From: JBFMFE01 sp040752295
Lineage (GTDB): Bacteria; UBP15; UBA6099; JBFMBQ01
DNA length: 22,595 nucleotides
Assembly (NCBI GenBank): GCA_040752295.1
Contig: JBFMFE010000006.1
Location: 1-22,595 of the forward strand
Direction: 5' to 3'
Position 1 is the first letter of the stretch. Every line of letters starts with the position of its first letter. The translations under genes and the position numbers were made by a program. Under the pieces are notes generated by a model. It made no database searches, had not been told where the DNA came from, and was given only the letters and a program-made list of their open reading frames with translations. Positions 22,044-22,595 of the stretch are shown here, piece after piece.

Positions 22044-22289
22044 AAAAACCGCCTTCTGGATCATCCCCCCCTGCCGCGGGAACCACCAATTTTATAACAC
22101 CATCGGCACGCCCGTCGCCGGAGTCATGGAAAAAAAACTCCGCCACGGTTCGATTGTCCGGGGCGAGTAATCCGACTGCCGTGTTACCGCGTCCTCGCAC
22201 GTGAAACCAGCGGCGTTCGCGCCGCGCGCGAGCGGTTTCACCGGCGGGGAACCAGCCTTCATCGCCGGCCGCGGCGTCAAATACCACGT
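22036..22289 (-). pseudogene. Possible remnant of a coding region upstream of the epimerase gene
   Basis: A minus-strand frame runs from the edge of the palindromic element at about 22290 down to a TGA at 22036-22038, overlapping the epimerase start by eight bases. The translation looks protein-like (RRWFHVRGRG, then FFFHDSGDGRADGV) and the overlap is typical of operons. Codon third positions are less GC-rich than in neighbouring genes, and the frame upstream of 22290 is repeat sequence. It may be the 3' remnant of a gene cut by the element, or chance. Confidence 0.3.
22201..22241. repeat. Nested hairpin with UUCG-type loop
   Basis: GTGAAACC (22201-22208) pairs with GGTTTCAC (22234-22241). 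Inside, GCGGCG (22210-22215) pairs with CGCCGC (22220-22225) around TTCG. The structure is compact and perfect in both stems. It lies upstream of the epimerase gene, inside the possible remnant frame. Confidence 0.45.
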
Positions 22290-22483
22290 GTGAAAAGAGA
22301 CTTAGTGCACTATTTCGTAAATACTCTAACGTATTCTGCGCGAAGCGCCTTGGAGTGCGGTGTGTGAACACCGCCTTGACTATCGGAGATGAAGGCGGCG
22401 ATGGCTCGCCGCAGTCCAGGGAGGCTTCGCCTCTGAAAATACGTTAGCGAATTTATGAAGTGATACACTTAGTGAACTTTCGC
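22290..22483. mobile_element. 194-bp long palindromic element, MITE/REP-like, cloverleaf-forming
   Basis: Imperfect inverted arms of 46 bases (22290-22335 and 22438-22483) match at about two thirds or more of positions, including a perfect inner CTAACGTATT/AATACGTTAG. The core continues the palindrome (CGAAGC with GCTTCG, TGCGG with CCGCA) and holds two small hairpins: GGTGT/ACACC, and GGCGA/TCGCC. The whole can fold as a cloverleaf. It has no ORF and no second copy in the window. It is probably a non-autonomous mobile or REP/BIME-type repeat. No target-site duplication was identified. Confidence 0.65.
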
Positions 22484-22499
22484 AGAAATTCTACAGTCA

Positions 22500-22595
22500 T
22501 CAAGCGGCATGAGCAAGGGCGTAGATCAGGGTGTTGAGGATTTTTGTATTGAGCGAAGCATTTTCGGAGTTTGAAAAAACCCTTTTACGCCATAG
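22500..22595 (-). CDS. Possible 3' end of a gene continuing beyond the window
   Basis: The minus-strand frame is open from the window edge to a TGA at 22500-22502, giving 31 residues ending NTLIYALAHAA. The segment is AT-richer than the surroundings. It could be the C-terminus of a transposase associated with the nearby palindrome, or non-coding. The sequence is too short to decide. Confidence 0.25.
   Translation of the reverse strand, partial: LWRKRVFSNSENASLNTKILNTLIYALAHAA

Larger units (their letters stand above)
22044..22595. other. Terminal region without a confident gene (552 bp)
   Basis: It contains a possible coding remnant (22036-22289), a nested hairpin with a TTCG tetraloop (22201-22241), a 194-bp palindromic element (22290-22483) and a short frame open to the window end (22500-22595). 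A TATAAA on the minus strand at 22096-22091 could be a -10 site for the epimerase gene, but no good -35 was found. Confidence 0.7.

Noticed and set aside
22092..22280. Short ORFs around the epimerase upstream region
   Set aside because: Frame shadows of low-complexity GC-rich sequence; only the frame ending at 22036 shows protein-like character and a gene overlap.

Overview
The window comes from a GC-rich, Gram-negative-type bacterium living by respiration through c-type cytochromes. I cannot place it to phylum. The short palindromic and heptad repeats between genes resemble those I associate with uncultured PVC-superphylum or Omnitrophota-like genomes; this is a weak hint from memory. No rRNA, tRNA, CRISPR array or intact insertion sequence was seen.

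Layout. (1) 3-2703, plus strand: the 3' end of a chemoreceptor gene, then a MctB/SteB-family membrane protein overlapping a family 2 glycosyltransferase by one base. (2) 2704-3361: non-coding convergent spacer with palindromes. (3) 3362-12185, minus strand: a tightly overlapping six-gene operon in the order FdnI-like cytochrome b, 9-heme cytochrome c, FdnI-like cytochrome b, 37-heme cytochrome c, CbcL-like fusion (11 c-hemes plus cytochrome b), 22-heme cytochrome c. (4) 12186-12585: AT-rich spacer with heptad repeats. (5) 12586-18369, minus strand: a second respiratory operon behind a near-consensus sigma70-type promoter: tetraheme cytochrome c, Rieske protein, cytochrome b6, subunit IV, membrane-anchored 9-heme cytochrome c, NapC-like 24-heme cytochrome c. 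(6) 18562-20880, minus strand: secreted protein of unknown function, small membrane protein and TIM-barrel glycosidase-like protein. (7) 21027-22043: extended short-chain dehydrogenase/epimerase. (8) 22044-22595: mostly non-coding, with a 194-bp palindromic repeat element.

How it may work. The two respiratory operons encode 114 canonical CxxCH sites plus one CX3CH and one CX4CH, i.e. up to 116 c-hemes in seven proteins. They also encode three FdnI/HydC-type diheme cytochrome b units and one b6f-like Rieske/b6/subunit IV core. I infer several alternative quinol-oxidising entry points in the inner membrane, each feeding a large inner-membrane-anchored, periplasmic multiheme wire (24, 37 and 22 hemes). 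The likely purpose is extracellular or long-distance electron transfer. No outer-membrane porin-cytochrome conduit, terminal reductase or cytochrome c maturation gene is in the window, so the terminal acceptor is unknown.

The most striking feature is a diheme repeat, CxxCHx4CxxCH, recurring with a basic period of 38 residues. There are ten copies in the 37-heme protein and four in the 22-heme protein, set between a NapC-like anchor and a shared C-terminal multiheme module. This suggests a wire whose length is set by repeat number.
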